Source of the DNA: Anticarsia gemmatalis
Taxonomy: Eukaryota > Arthropoda > Insecta > Lepidoptera > Erebidae
Direction of reading: 5' to 3'
NCBI RefSeq assembly: GCF_050436995.1
Contig: NC_134753.1
Span: 11,346,001-11,410,000, forward strand
Length of the DNA: 64,000 nucleotides
Shown: positions 49,203 through 62,010 of the stretch, piece by piece
Layout: every line of letters begins with the position of its first letter
Position numbering within the stretch: position 1 is the first letter of the stretch
Program-made: the position numbers and the translations under genes
Notes under the pieces: model-generated
What the model was told of the DNA's origin: nothing
What the model saw: the letters and a program-made list of their open reading frames with translations, nothing else
Database searches by the model: none

Positions 49203-49240
49203 TGGTGCGCATCAAGGCTTTATACTAAGTTTTGGACTAT
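49203..49240 (+). repeat. Dispersed repeat, CTATACTAAGTTGTT motif, copy 2
   Basis: GGCTTTATACTAAGTTTTGG followed by ACTATG, related to copies at 28201 and 63537. Confidence 0.5.
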
Positions 49241-50125
49241 GTGTGTACCTCAAGATTTTTTCGGTCGTTTTTAAATTCATCCGTATTCTGTTAATATTAT
49301 TATTATTTGTGCTTTTATTGCTAGTCAATTAATCATGTTATAAAGAGAATATGGATTGTAAACATCGACTTTTATGAGTATTAAGAAAATAATTTAGTGC
49401 AAGGTTGAAGTTTATTATACTCATAAATGGATCGAGACTGCATATTTGAATGTATAATTTAATTAATTTTAGAATAAATCGTACGGTTGGTCGCTGCAGT
49501 AAAATGTCAAACCTACACAACGTTCATTGGGGGTTTGTGAATAATATTTAGGGCAGTTATTATAGTTATTTACTGTCAAAGTATGCGTTAATATGATAGA
49601 TTCGTTTAGTAAATTGCAATACACCATTGTGCATTATGATACCGTGCATATTATTTAGGTATATTTATTTTTTGTATGTCAAGAAACGGACTCAACGGTG
49701 TCAACATAAAAAAGGACCATTAATTGATCTTAATTAAGTGCAAAATTTGCAGATTAGCGACCGATTTAACTATTTGAATTTAACATTATTAAAAAAAATT
49801 TGAAAGGACATAAATAAATGTTCTTTTGTGAAGTGTACTAACTTATTAAATTGACTATGTTGCTTTTTACTTTATGGTATTCATGCAATTTAAAAATTGG
49901 CATACTTTTCGGCTCAGGCTCTAAAAGTAAGACAAATAACACGGCCAATTATTTCGCCCGCATCAAATTGCACAAATATTTTCACAAATCAAACTTTCAC
50001 TAACACGTTCATATAATTGTATTATCACACAATCGTGTGTGCTCCGCCCACATCACACAAACATCTCTATTTATTAGCAGCCGCAATCAAATAAAGACAG
50101 CGGGTGATTCGATTTGTAGTGATTG

Positions 50126-50150
50126 TGACGTCGATGACTCTTTGACGTCA
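50126..50150. promoter_or_regulatory. CRE / AP-1 motif cluster
   Basis: TGACGTCG (50126-50133), TGACTC (50135-50140) and the full CRE palindrome TGACGTCA (50143-50150) lie within 25 bp, close to CTCCGCCCAC at about 50.04 kb. A candidate bZIP-binding element, by motif only. Confidence 0.3.
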
Positions 50151-51429
50151 GAAAAAGAACTAGAGTAGTAAATATAATGAATAAAGTAGATGTGAGAGCA
50201 AATATTTGACAAGAATCAAATCATTCATTAATTCATCATTAATTAGATCAAGTTAAATATTGACACTTGTAAGTGTCAAGGTTTTAGGTCATTACCTAAT
50301 TTGTACGGAATCAATGAGGAAAACTAGCAAGAAACTCTAGGAAAATCTTTTAAAGGCCCAGCGGGACAGCCTTCTTTGTACCATGTTTTACTAAAGACAT
50401 TGATGCGAAAACATGAAAATTGTATTGTGTAAACTTTGATAGTATTTTCAACAAACTTTTTGTTTAATATAATGCCCAATATAAAAGAGCTCTACAAGTA
50501 AAGGTTTAGAAATTTGGTGAACTTCGTCCTCATTATTATTGTCATCACATCTTACAGTTTGCTGATCTTCATTAAATGGGTAGTAATCCCTGCAGCAAAT
50601 AAGCTATAATTTAACATGTAAATAAATAACATTTAATTTTGAAATAAGTGGCTACCAATATGTCAGTGTCGAGTAGTGTCGACAAAAGTTTTACTTGCGT
50701 GACGCAGGTGTAGCAAGAGCATTAGTCAAAGAGTCACGATTAATAGAAATACAACTAAAAATAAATACAACTTGTTTACTCAATACTTGTGTATAATCGA
50801 TTAAGAGTTATTTACTGACCATGAGTGTTAATGAAGACTACAGTTATTTTTAAATACGATGTTTCTAAAAATAATGCCCGAAAGAGCTAGAATGTTCGGT
50901 GCTAATTGTAATTGAAGATAAGTGACGTTGATTGCGCACGTATAAGTTGCATTTCATGTGATTAAAAGTTACAGTGTCTTAAAATATTATGTTATTGAAA
51001 ATAAGTTACTAAAACTAACTCAAACTTATTGCTTTTGTATGAACTTATTAGCTTTTCAGTTACGTGTTTCTTAAACTTCGGCTGTGTATTATTAAGCCTC
51101 TTATCTATGTAAAATATTCAGACGGATAAAAATTTATATTTTTAATAAGAGTTGATATTTTGCTGTTTAATAAAAAAGCCTAATTTCTGTTACATACCTA
51201 ATAGAGAAATAATTTAAATAGCGCGATTCATTCCACAGAATTCTAACGATAAGACTTGCCCGCCTTGGCCTAATTGCAAGAAAAAAATAACAGAAAAAGG
51301 TTTCAGACTGAAATTAGGTCTGCCTTGAAAAAGTTAGGTTTAATTAAAACTCCAGACGAATGAAGACGGATCAGGCATTGAAACTAGTTTTAGATCTTTT
51401 TGCGGCTAGATTCTGTTATTGAGTAAGGT

Positions 51430-51477
51430 GAAGTAAGTTTTACTCTTAATTCTGAAGTAAGTTTTACTCGTAATTCT
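51430..51477. repeat. Tandem duplication, period 24 bp
   Basis: GAAGTAAGTTTTACTCTTAA plus TTCT occurs twice in succession with one difference (CTTAATTCT versus CGTAATTCT). Confidence 0.85.
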
Positions 51478-52084
51478 ATAAAGTGATATTATTATCAGAA
51501 TTAAAATATGAACAATATACTAAAAAATAAATTTAATTAACTATCAAAGAGTAAAATGGGGTTTATACAATTGGAAATATATAAAAATTAAATATATATT
51601 GCGATTCGCAGGTTGTGGGTTTCAATACTGCATATTTCGCTACCGACTTGCACCAGAATGAACCCTTTTACGAATCATAGGAGAGGTTCATTAGGTCCAT
51701 TGTAAAAAAGAGACAATGAGAAATGATATAGAACGAAATTGAATGTAATATTAAATTACAGTGATGAAGTAACATGTACAATGTACGTTGAATCTCAATA
51801 AGTAACTAACAACAAAGGTGTTAGGTTCAACCCGAGATCGGAGATAAGCCGCATTGAAGCCACGTTAATTGGCAACGCGTGCGCTCCTAACTGTATTCAA
51901 TTTTATAGAAATTAATTATATTATTAACTGGTTTGATGAGCTTGCGGTAGAATGTGATATTTTGTCGTCTTTTATAACGTCTTTTATAGTAACTTTTTAT
52001 AGTATTTAGGCACATAAAGTTTTAGGTACTCAAACTTGTGAAGTTTCTACAATGTTAATTGTTATTCTACTTGTTACTATTACA

Positions 52085-52200
52085 AAAAAACTACTGAACG
52101 GATTTTTATGAAATTTGATACACAGATGGTTTATAAGATAAATTAAGACAGGAAACTTATTGAAGAGATTTCACGCAGACGAAGACGCAAGCGGAAACTA
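52085..52200 (-). repeat. RTE-like repeat fragment, reversed
   Basis: CTACTGAACGGATTTTTATG at one end and CACGCAGACGAAGACGCAAG followed by CGGAAACTAG at the other, as expected for a reversed RTE-type 3' region (start CTAG..TTGCGTC). Confidence 0.55.
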
Positions 52201-53474
52201 GACTTATATACTTTTGCTACTGTTTTGCTCATTTAAATACTTACTGCTTACCTTACACATAACCAAAGTTTTAGCCAAATTTGGAAAGATTATTAGACGG
52301 TAAAAAAGCAAGAGAATTTGGTCTGGCTCGGGAATTAGCTAATCGTATACTTAGTAGGTATGTACGCTCAGACCACAGAAAAAGTTATAAAGGCAAAAAT
52401 GTGTCAGTACATTGTACAATTGACCGGCGTAGATGTTCGTCATAACCTCTAAATTAAATTACTTTATTTCTACGACTTCGCAAGCAGGTTTTATTTATAA
52501 CCGAGACGTTATATTGTAAGTCACGCGAGATGTTAGAGCAGTCTGAGCAGCCATCAATCACAAACTAATTAAAACGTATGTGAATAATTTTTAATCGTTC
52601 TTACTTTCTAAAGTGTATAAAATAATCGCAAATACTATATGCGATGGCATGAACCATCCTTATACCATATTTTGTTTGTATATCTTCAATCATTTTTGGA
52701 ATCCGTTTAAGTTAACTATAAATTAAATTGTTAAATTTAAATATAATTTCAATCAAATGCAACAAAAAGAGAATAAAAACAAGCTCATTTCCTGACTAAA
52801 ATGTGTGGGATTGACCTTACAACCTACACTAAAAGTACTACACGGTCAATAAAACTCGACAAGCAATACAAATCTCTGTCACAATTGTAAAAAATAAGAT
52901 AGGCGCTTATATCCAGATGAACTTATAGGTCTGTAAACGATCAGTGGGATAAGCAAACTTTAACGCGAAATTCCTCAGATAGGTGAGCGCTTAGTGGTAT
53001 TTTAGCGGAGCGTCTCCGTTTGGAGGGCACGTGAAAATTTGGTCCCAGAGGTTGTCTTTAAGGATAACAATCGTTAAGCCTTTAGGCAGATTAAACAATT
53101 TTGGCGCTAGCGATAAACTTTTTAATTTTTTTATTAATTAGAACGAAATATAAAAGCTTCATCACTTATTCTCGAATATTCCTATAAAATCAAGAGTAGT
53201 GATTTCTAAACATTAACCTCGTGTACCGTCCACGTGTTACATCATTGATGTGCTAGTGCATCTTACACAAGATGTTCTACCGACGTGATGTAATTGAACC
53301 GATTTTGTTGATAGATTATGTGTAGCCGTCTAGCCTTACGTTTTTGTAGAACATTGTACAGATTATGTTTTGTGGTTATTCACTGACATGGTGTAATTTT
53401 GACTACTAGAAGTTATATTTGTGTTTCGTGTATTTAGGATTCCAGGCATGAAAGAAAATAAATGAATTGTCGCA

Positions 53475-53600
53475 AAATGTATAAGAGTCCCCAAACCGCA
53501 CTTAATCAGCGTTGTGGACTCTAGCCCTCCCTAATTTCGTAAGTAGACCTTTGCACAGTAGTAGGATATTAATCAGTTGAACTTATTATTATTTTATTAT
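53475..53600 (+). repeat. SINE/LINE tail family, 3' part
   Basis: AGTCCCCAAACCGCACTTAA, CAGCGTTGTGGACTCTAGCC and CTTTGCACAGTAGTAGGATA, ending in a TTATTATTA-rich tail. The same family as 28.33 kb, diverged. Confidence 0.6.
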
Positions 53601-55432
53601 GTCTCAAAAATTGGTGTGACAAGTACAACACTTTTTAGATTTCCTGTCGTAATCTATTATTTCTGTACAGAAGCCTTTCCTAGCATAAATTAATGCACAC
53701 AAATTGCAACTAAATTACAGATAACTCTTTGTGTGATTCACGTTGTGTTAACTGCCCGAAGGCCTTTGACTTAACGACTGTTGTTATTATAATAGTGATT
53801 GTGAATGCCAACAATATTACGAGTGCTACTATGATTGAAAGGCACAAAGGAACGCACATCTTCATTTGTTAATAAAACATGCTAGTCAATTTTGACTGCC
53901 TCCGTGGTTTTGGAGGCAGAGCAAGCGACTACAGATCACGAAGACTAACTTAATTGGTATTTCCTAATTAATATTAGAATATTTTTCATATTATTTTCGA
54001 TTTACCAATGACAATAATTTGGAACCATCGTGTGTAAATTTAAAATATTTTAAAATAGAGCCTTAAGCTTTAGGCACAAATATCGTCATCGATTTGCATA
54101 TTGTCCAAAAAGAACTAATGTACTGTATGGAAATATAAATTTTCATACAATACAGTTTTTGGTTGTTCCTAATGCGTACACGTTGTACTTACAAAACCGC
54201 GTACTTGAGCAAATTAGGAATCGCTAGTGTGATATAAGCCTTACTGTCATTACGAAGTCATTATGACACAATGGAATCTCGTTCTAAGGTGTGACTTTCG
54301 TTTTACAAGGGCCAGCTGTCGGTCAGCTTTAGATTGTGAAAAACATCGTGCTTCTCGGTCACGGTCAAATGTGCATTAATTGTCGGTTATTTAAGACTAA
54401 TTGACTGTTGCTGTGGTCGAAGTGTTGTGTATGAAGCTTGGTGTAGGTTATGAATAGTTCGAATTTAAACTCCTGAGGTTGTTTATGTTTATTCCTACGC
54501 AAATGCAGCAAAGTTCATAATACGCTAACAGTCCAGTAAATTGGCATTTACTTAGGTCCATCTGAACTGCGAAAATACTTTAAAAGGATAATACCAAGTT
54601 GTGTTGTGTTTATTTTCGTGTGTATTATGCAATAGGCACTAACAACTCGCTTAAGTCCGTTTTAGCGGATATGTCAGACATTTTTAACATTATAATTATA
54701 TTATTCAATAACGCATCGTGACATTGAGAGCCGCCACAAATTAACACTGACATGTCAGAAGTCAAACGCAGTTGACCTCAGACCAACGTATCTGAATACT
54801 ACATAATAATATAATATTGTGTTTAATTTATATTAGTTCCGTTTAAATTTTTAAATGTATGAATGTGTGAACGAATAATTTTACCCAGAAGCGTGGTTGA
54901 TGAAATTTACCTGTAACAAAAAAAAAACATATTATAAGAATTGGATGAAAAAAGAAAAGTGCTTAATGTTGATCATTAATTGTTCTTAACAATGTGGCTC
55001 ACCTCCTAATAATTGCCAAAGTTAAAAACAAATACATGACTGTGATCTAGTTGCCCTCTCAAGAATGAAACAAAACTATCGCAACTTTATACAGAAATGT
55101 TCTATTTTTTATTTACTCCTAAAAAAGCTACTGCAAAATATCAAGCCACCTATCCCAGAAGGGACTAGCTATTATTAAGTATCGTGATTGGCTATCACCG
55201 AACTGAATTGGCTTATAACACCCGCGGGAAATTATACACTTATATTTATAGCCAAGCTTCACGCAGAAGCTTAGAGCAGTTACTTTAAAATATACAGAAA
55301 TCTCAGCATTCAATTAAATCCGTAGACCGTAAAATTGTTGAAAAAAATTGTATAAAAAGGTGTGCAAGGTAATTTCAAACCCGTTTAGCGAGCTCATAAT
55401 GTCTGTTAAAATGTCCACAGGAGAGGATGAGT

Positions 55433-55455
55433 ATGTGTGTGTGTGTGTGTGTGTG
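55433..55455. repeat. (TG)n microsatellite
   Basis: About 11 TG dinucleotides in a row. Confidence 0.95.
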
Positions 55456-57737
55456 CATAGCCGTGACTGTGAACAGGTAGGTGATTACTTTCAATGAATG
55501 CGAATGCTTTGATGAAACATTTTAATGGTTTCATGACGAGTTTTAAAATGTGTGTCCACCGAAGTGATGAAATTTTTTGCGACAAATATAGTATGAAGTT
55601 TATCATTATAATAAATTGAGTTTAATACTCTTTAGTTAATCTGAAAAACAAATAGAAGTTTATGTAAAAATATAATACGAGATAGATCTGCCTTTATTAC
55701 AAGGTGAAGAAATAAGCTCAGGGGTCGTAAAATAAACCCAGATTTTTAATTAAAATTCCAAACCGTGCTTGGATATTGGATCAGTCGGATAAAAATCCGA
55801 TAACCGGTTCAATATCGCTGATTAAAAGATACTATGCGAACGAAATAAGGGAGAAAAAAGTTAAAAGCTAAAGATTGTACCAAACATTTTAATTGAATTA
55901 GCCCATTATTTTTTATGTCAATGGCCGTTCTACTTTTTATATACTTTGTTAGAAAAGACAAATTTATTTAAGACAACAGCTCCTTTAATATTTCAGCTTC
56001 TAACTAATACTATATTTGAATTACCTCTTTAAAACTCTAGTCTTAATAAGATCGCAGAAAGTCAAACTTTCAGACGAAGTTTCAAAGGTCACTCACATAA
56101 CAAATTCAAGTGGTGTCATCTGTCCTATTAGTATGGCGTCTCATGTCTGGAAAGGTCAAACTCAATCAAAGATACTTATGTGGGCGGAGCCACCAGAGAT
56201 CACTAGTCTAAAGACGTCTCGTACATAAACTTGTAACGGGACATAAATTTTATTTTTCTGATTCCCAAAGGCTGTGACCGCGTCTATTTATGTCGAAGGC
56301 TGTAGAGTATATTTTTAGTACAAGAGGGCTTTTTCCGTCATATTTCTGCCGTCCCATGGTGGTATTGGATTGAGTTGTAAATGTCAGGAAATTCCTTATT
56401 TATTTAGATTTTATTTGAATATTGTTCCGGGAATTTGAGATGGAGCGTGTCGATTCTGTTCCGGAATAATAATGACCTGTTTTGGAAGGTTTGTTTCCGA
56501 GAAAATCTATATTACTGAGGTCTTCATTACACGTTTATTTCTATTGGTAGAGATAAAGCAAAATTGTGTTTTAAATATAATAGACGTAGCTTAGATATTG
56601 GCTTCATTGAGTTTAATTGACTGACCTATATGAGAGTTGACTAAATAATAACTTTACATAAATAAATTTCGTACAAGAACTCAAATCGCTAGTGAGTATA
56701 ACGCGTCTCCTTTGCGTGTCCACCCTTTAAAGTTCCAACTCATTAAGGGTTTAAGTTTGTTCTGTTTGTGTTCTAGGAAAACGTTTAAGGTATTTATTTG
56801 GTAAAGTTTCCGACACGAACACTACCATTTCTTAAGAACTTTAAAATAACAGCAATATTGGTTGTACGTTATTTGAGCCAGGATTATTCCCAAGAAGGGT
56901 TGAGGTCAGGCAGGCGGCTGGTCGTAAGAACATCAGCCAAATCCTCTGACAGCATTTCGAGAAAGAAAACATACCGTGCTGACCCCACTTAACGTAGGAT
57001 AAGGATACGATGAGTTATTTACCAATCCAGTAATTAAAACCAAATACGGTATAAAAAAACAAAAATGATTTCGACCCAATTATAACGAAATAAACACACG
57101 AAATAAACCAAAAAATATATATATGTATATGAAAACTATTTTCAGGCATACATAATTCTCTAAAATACCCACATATTCATACATGTATGACGTCAAACTG
57201 CCAGCAAGTTCAATTTCCATAATTACTCTAAAGGTCCCTGACCTGCCTCAATAGCGTCGACGTTTAAGGCTTTACCTATAAACGTGATTATCGAGTAGCC
57301 TGTCAACCACTCATTACTGAAGTTTGAACCATTTTGCTTTGACCGTTTTTGTATAATTTAGTAATTATAGCCTCCATTCCGTGTATTAATGTGTGTAGCT
57401 AAATATAGCGGGGAAATTATACCTCTAGGTTAGCATTTTGGATATAATAATAATACGGCTGTTTGGTTTAGGTGTTTCCTTTAATATGAGTTTTAGGTAT
57501 ACATATACCCTTTTTGATAAGAAATTGGTTTATTATGAGAAGTATATCGATTTTCTTATGCATGAAAATGTTAACTTTGCTTTGTTGACATTTTCTTTTA
57601 TGAGAATATAATATCTCCATCTTTGGCCGTAAATACACTTAAGCTTTTACATTTCAATTAGGTATCTACGATTATACATATATATTTTTCTATTTATAGT
57701 AAACTCAAGACCGAATTTCTTTTTCACTATGCGATGA

Positions 57738-57768
57738 GACTTCATCAGCAGTGGGACAGTAATAGGTA
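57738..57768 (+). repeat. SINE/LINE tail family, extreme 3' end
   Basis: CATCAGCAGTGGGACAGTAA followed by TAGG matches the 3' terminus of the moth repeat family seen reversed at 15.3 and 40.3 kb. Confidence 0.5.
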
Positions 57769-59737
57769 AAACATATATGTACATCTATGAAGTCAATGTT
57801 AACGTGAATCTGTGCTTGCTTATATTTGCAAATATTCTTCAAAATTTCACAATACATAAATTAAGAATAAAGCTTTCTAACACAATTAGCGCTTGTTATA
57901 GATAAGATCTATTAACATTTACAAAATGATCATAGTCATGTAAATTGAGCAATTATCCGTCTTAATATTTAAACCTAATTACTACTCTTTCGCTAATGTG
58001 TTAAATTTTACCGTGATTCTTTTTGCTGAAAAATGTAATTGTATGTATGATTTCTAGATAAAAATGCCGAAAAAAATACTGTAAAATTATTTTATTATTC
58101 TCTTTTCATAGAATTTAAAACTACTGCCAAGTAATGTCAGTCATTCAGGATAGCCGATGACTTTTGTATGTATATGAATTTTGAGTTGGCTTTATACGGT
58201 TTCAGAAAAGTAGTTTATTTGTTAAGTGTCTCGCTGTTCCGTTTTCAGTGGATTTTTTTTCTACTATGATACTATCTTGAAACTACAGCCGGTGGCCTGC
58301 CTGAAACGTCAACTAGCAATTTAAAGCAAAACTTGCGTTATAGCGCTGACCCCTGTATCATTATAAGACAGAAAATGCAATATTGTGGTGTTTCTACACC
58401 TTTGAAAAAAGATTTTTGGGAACTAAGATATTTTTTTCTGTTTCTTCTTCTGATTCTAGCTTTTTACCTACTCTTGCTCAAAAGGTCCAGACGATTTAAT
58501 TCCCAATCGAAAAACGTATCGTTCAAATAAATACCCTGTAACTTAGTATCTAGTTTATACAGTTGATCTATACTGTTAGTGTATAAAATTGGATCGTGCT
58601 TGGAATTCAATATCACGATTAAAGTTATCGTATTATAGAAAAACACAAATTCAATTTGAGAAATATTTTTGATAGTTAATATTTTTACTTTTTTTTAAGA
58701 GATTTCGAACCGCGTGTTTTTATTTTTCTCGAGAAATTTTGAATTTATTCATAAAAATATTTAAATGTAAAGGAGAAGATATTTGCAGACTTGATATTTT
58801 TGGAAGTTAATTTCATAAAAAAAGAATGTCCCGAATTTGAAGCCTTGAAAGAGAACCTGAACACAAACCGCGTCTACTACGATCTGCTCTAAAACGTCAA
58901 GATTTTTTTTTTAAATATGTTTAAATGCTATATAATAATAGTACGATATTTCATACTCCCTTGAGGACATTTTGCATTAGCTTTTGTCGTTAAACTTGCA
59001 GTTTATAAAGGAGTCGCTAGAACTAAAATAGTCAGTAAATTCCTTAGCAAGATCGTATCTTCATACATTATAATTCAAATCATACGACATACATGTAGGA
59101 TATTCTCATTCTCACGTCGATATCTATTTCCTTTAAGGCTGGTTTCACTAGAAATGGTTCGGATTTGCAAACGAGTTTGGAAAGTGACTTGTCCATAGCT
59201 AAGCTTGTCACGATCCAGCTTGCAGGGTTGCTAGGCTTTTATAAATTGATGCCGTTTGCGTGTTCCAGATTCCGCTTCGATTTTGTTCGCTCAAAAAACA
59301 TGGACGGTATTTGATAGACTTTCGTTGGGGATTTATTGTTGTTGTATACTATTAGTGAGAAAAGCCAGGTTTGCTGCAGTCGATCAATGTAGTATTAGAG
59401 TGACAGGGAATTGCGACTGATAAAGCTAATTTAGAATAGTATATTTATTAAATGAAATGAACAAAGATCCTAAATAACAAAACATTAACAAAAATATGCT
59501 TATTTTTTTTCTAGAGTGAAAGAGCTTTTACTAGTACTATCACAAATCTCAACATTCGAAACAGACCACACCTATTTTAATTACATTAACATACAACAAA
59601 ACCCATTTAAAAAAGGTCAGAACGAAACTTCACACCCCTGCATTACCTATTCAAAATCCTGCTTTAACACCTTATAAATTAAGTTCCTATCGGCTTGACA
59701 GTGGCGAATGATTTATCACCGAGGATAAAGTCTAGAG

Positions 59738-60123
59738 CAGGGATTGTCAACCTGGGGTTGGAACCGCTATGCAGTGGTTACCTTTACCCGACTAACGTTT
59801 CAGTTCGCGATTGCCGAAAACGGTAAGGTAAAATATTAACTAGCTTACTGATTCCTGTTGAAATAGCTTTTTTAGTGTTGTGTAACAGACGAATAAATGC
59901 AGAAAGCGGCTAAAGTTTTAGACTCAAATAAAGAAATAAAGTAACAAAACACAAAAAATTACAACGCATAAAGGGAACAAAATTGAAACATGGTCTATAA
60001 TGATCTATTAAGAAAATGGTTTTATGCAATAAATGTTTAGTTTTCTTATATTCATAGACATCAGATCTTATAGAGCAAACTTACTGGACTACAATCGCAA
60101 TCAGAAAATGTTGAGAGCCCCTG
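59738..60123. mobile_element. 386-bp non-autonomous hAT-like element
   Basis: The left end is CAGGGATTGTCAACCTGGGG and the right end, reversed, is CAGGGGCTCTCAACATTTTC. These are imperfect terminal inverted repeats of the CAGGGNTTCTCAA type seen in hAT elements. It is flanked by 8-bp near-duplicates GTCTAGAG (59730-59737) and GTGTAGAG (60124-60131), 7 of 8 identical, the expected hAT target-site size. No transposase frame. Confidence 0.75.
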
Positions 60124-60419
60124 GTGTAGAGCATTGTCCTTATATGTAAATGAGATGTGTTTGATTAGTATTATTTAGTGGGTGTAACGAGTATTAGATT
60201 CATTAGACGTTATATAAATCACTCTCTATTTCACTCAGCTTAAATAATCAACTCGACACCTTCATTAGTAAAAGTTAATATATCATACTGTTTATTAGGC
60301 ACTTACGTTCTTTTTCTATCGAGTCATTTACTAACAAAGCAGCTTTTTAGATTAAGCGTCATATTGCATGAATACTTTTTAAAATGGATTGATTTTGGCC
60401 TTTTATTTGCGATTTCCCA

Positions 60420-60520
60420 CTACAATTTGATAAGCTAGCTAAGCTATCGACAAATTTTATAGGAAAATCTGATCGGCGCCTCCAGCTGGCTCTGTTGGAA
60501 CAATTTTTCATATACCTCTA
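60420..60520 (+). repeat. Dispersed repeat with GCGCC core, copy 2
   Basis: It contains AAAATCTGATCGGCGCCTCC, then GGCTCTGTTGGAACAATTTTTC. This aligns with copy 1 (25795-25890) and with the reverse of copy 3 (61870-62010). Confidence 0.6.
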
Positions 60521-61527
60521 CATTATTGAAAGTCAAACTATAATCGATATATCTGTTAGAAAAATGGGATACAGATAACTTGACTTATGAAAAAAAATGT
60601 ATATTTTAAAACGAGTAATATAACCTACAACAGCTGCTTTTAATATCAGCTTTTTTTTATTCAAATTTCTAATGCATAAGTATTTTCAATACTCGTTACA
60701 TGATCGTATCGAATCGTATGTATCTAGTAATTATAGCAAAAAATACACTAAGCTTAATTATAATTGCAGGTATATCAACTGCTAGTAAGCGACTTTCATT
60801 TCGATTTCTTTTAATTGTATAATCCGTATTACGATAATCAAGTGTCAAATTTATAATTAAAATTGTACACAATTTGGTCGTTACTTAGTTTCACAGCAGT
60901 AACTTATTACGATTAGCAAATTTACAGTCTTATTTTTTTACGAATAATTATAAAGAATCCATGCATGCCTAAGAGTTCTTTATTACGGTTTTGAAGGATC
61001 TCAGTCTTGTAAAACTAGCATTCGCGTAAGCTTACTTTCTTATTCCATGAGAAGATAAATGTAATAAGCAGTTACAGTAATTAATAGGTCAAATTTTGAT
61101 CCAGTTCACAATTTATTGGAAAAATTAGTAAAAAAAATAACGTTACTTCGTTATATTTATATAAAACGAGCATTTATTCGTTGAAATACGTCTGGCATTA
61201 TTGACAGAAGTATCTACAATAAACGTATGTCTGTTGTATAGTATGCGTATACACAATCTCGCTATAGTGATAAATTATGATACATGAACACGCGATGTCC
61301 AGTAATGGTGTTTATGTAACAAGTGCGAACACGTAACGCACTTAATGCTCCACGTACTTCGCAAGAATGGAGAATGTTACTAGGTATGCCAAATCGCTTG
61401 AAATTTTGACTCAGTAAAGCCTGTACATGTACATGAAAACTAGTTTTTGTTTTAGACAAAAATACCAAGTAGTTTCGATTTTACAAGCATTCAAAGTTTC
61501 AAAAAATATCGAGTCCCGCTAACAGCG

Positions 61528-61716
61528 TGACGTCATAGTACACCATGCCGCGCGGGCCGCGTCCCGCTTAATATCAAGTCTCCAGCCGTAGATGTAATAG
61601 CTTATGCAGTATTTTGTTGTGTTTTCGTCTGCTTATTACATTTAAAGTGTAATAATAAATAAATATTATTAAAAAGCCTATGTGAGCCAGACTTAGCGTA
61701 ATGTACAATGACGTCA
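61528..61716. promoter_or_regulatory. Pair of CRE palindromes bordering a GC-rich patch
   Basis: TGACGTCA occurs at 61528-61535 and 61709-61716, 173 bp apart. CATGCCGCGCGGGCCGCGTC lies beside the first and ACTCGCGCGG beside the second. The composition contrasts with the AT-rich flanks. It could be a promoter or enhancer, but I could not attach it to a transcription unit. Confidence 0.3.
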
Positions 61717-61869
61717 CACCGACTCGCGCGGTTACAAATTGTTTTACTTATAAATCGGAAACTAATTGACGTATCAAAGTAATTCTTTCACTAGTATTTT
61801 TTATTTTTAACAGAGAATATGGAGAGCTAATAATCCAAATTTGTTAACATTCTCCATTGAGCATAATTC

Positions 61870-62010
61870 TCTACAGTCGGTACCTACTATTGAGTATCGC
61901 GAGTTGGCATATAAAATGTACTGCAAAAATGGTTCCTACAGCGCCCGCTAGAAGCGCTAATCAGATTTGTTGAGCTAGCCGGTTGTCAATAGTGGTAGAG
62001 AATCGCGCTA
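61870..62010 (-). repeat. Dispersed repeat with TAGCGG core, copy 3
   Basis: On the minus strand it reads AATCTGATTAGCGCTTCTAG, then CGGGCGCTGTAGGAACCATTT and TTGCAGTACATTT. It shares this order with copies 1 and 2. Confidence 0.65.

Larger units (their letters stand above)
44001..50120. other. Non-coding, mixed repeats
   Basis: AT-rich sequence without a supported exon. It contains a reversed RTE-like fragment (46.9-47.07 kb), a GC-richer patch near 47.75-47.88 kb, and a diverged SINE/LINE and RTE-like cluster near 48.78-49.24 kb. Confidence 0.5.
50151..59729. other. Non-coding, AT-rich with repeat fragments
   Basis: No supported exon. It holds a 24-bp tandem duplication (51.43 kb), a reversed RTE-like fragment (52.1 kb), SINE/LINE tail fragments (53.5 and 57.7 kb) and a TG microsatellite (55.43 kb). 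Confidence 0.5.

Noticed and set aside
58333..58530. Plus-strand frame with a Leu/Phe-rich segment
   Set aside because: Low-complexity T-rich DNA explains the hydrophobicity, with no supporting signals.
59938..59990. Short minus-strand ATG frame with a hydrophobic stretch (MRCNFLCFV...) as a possible signal anchor
   Set aside because: It lies inside the hAT-like element and ends in a stop with no donor in frame.
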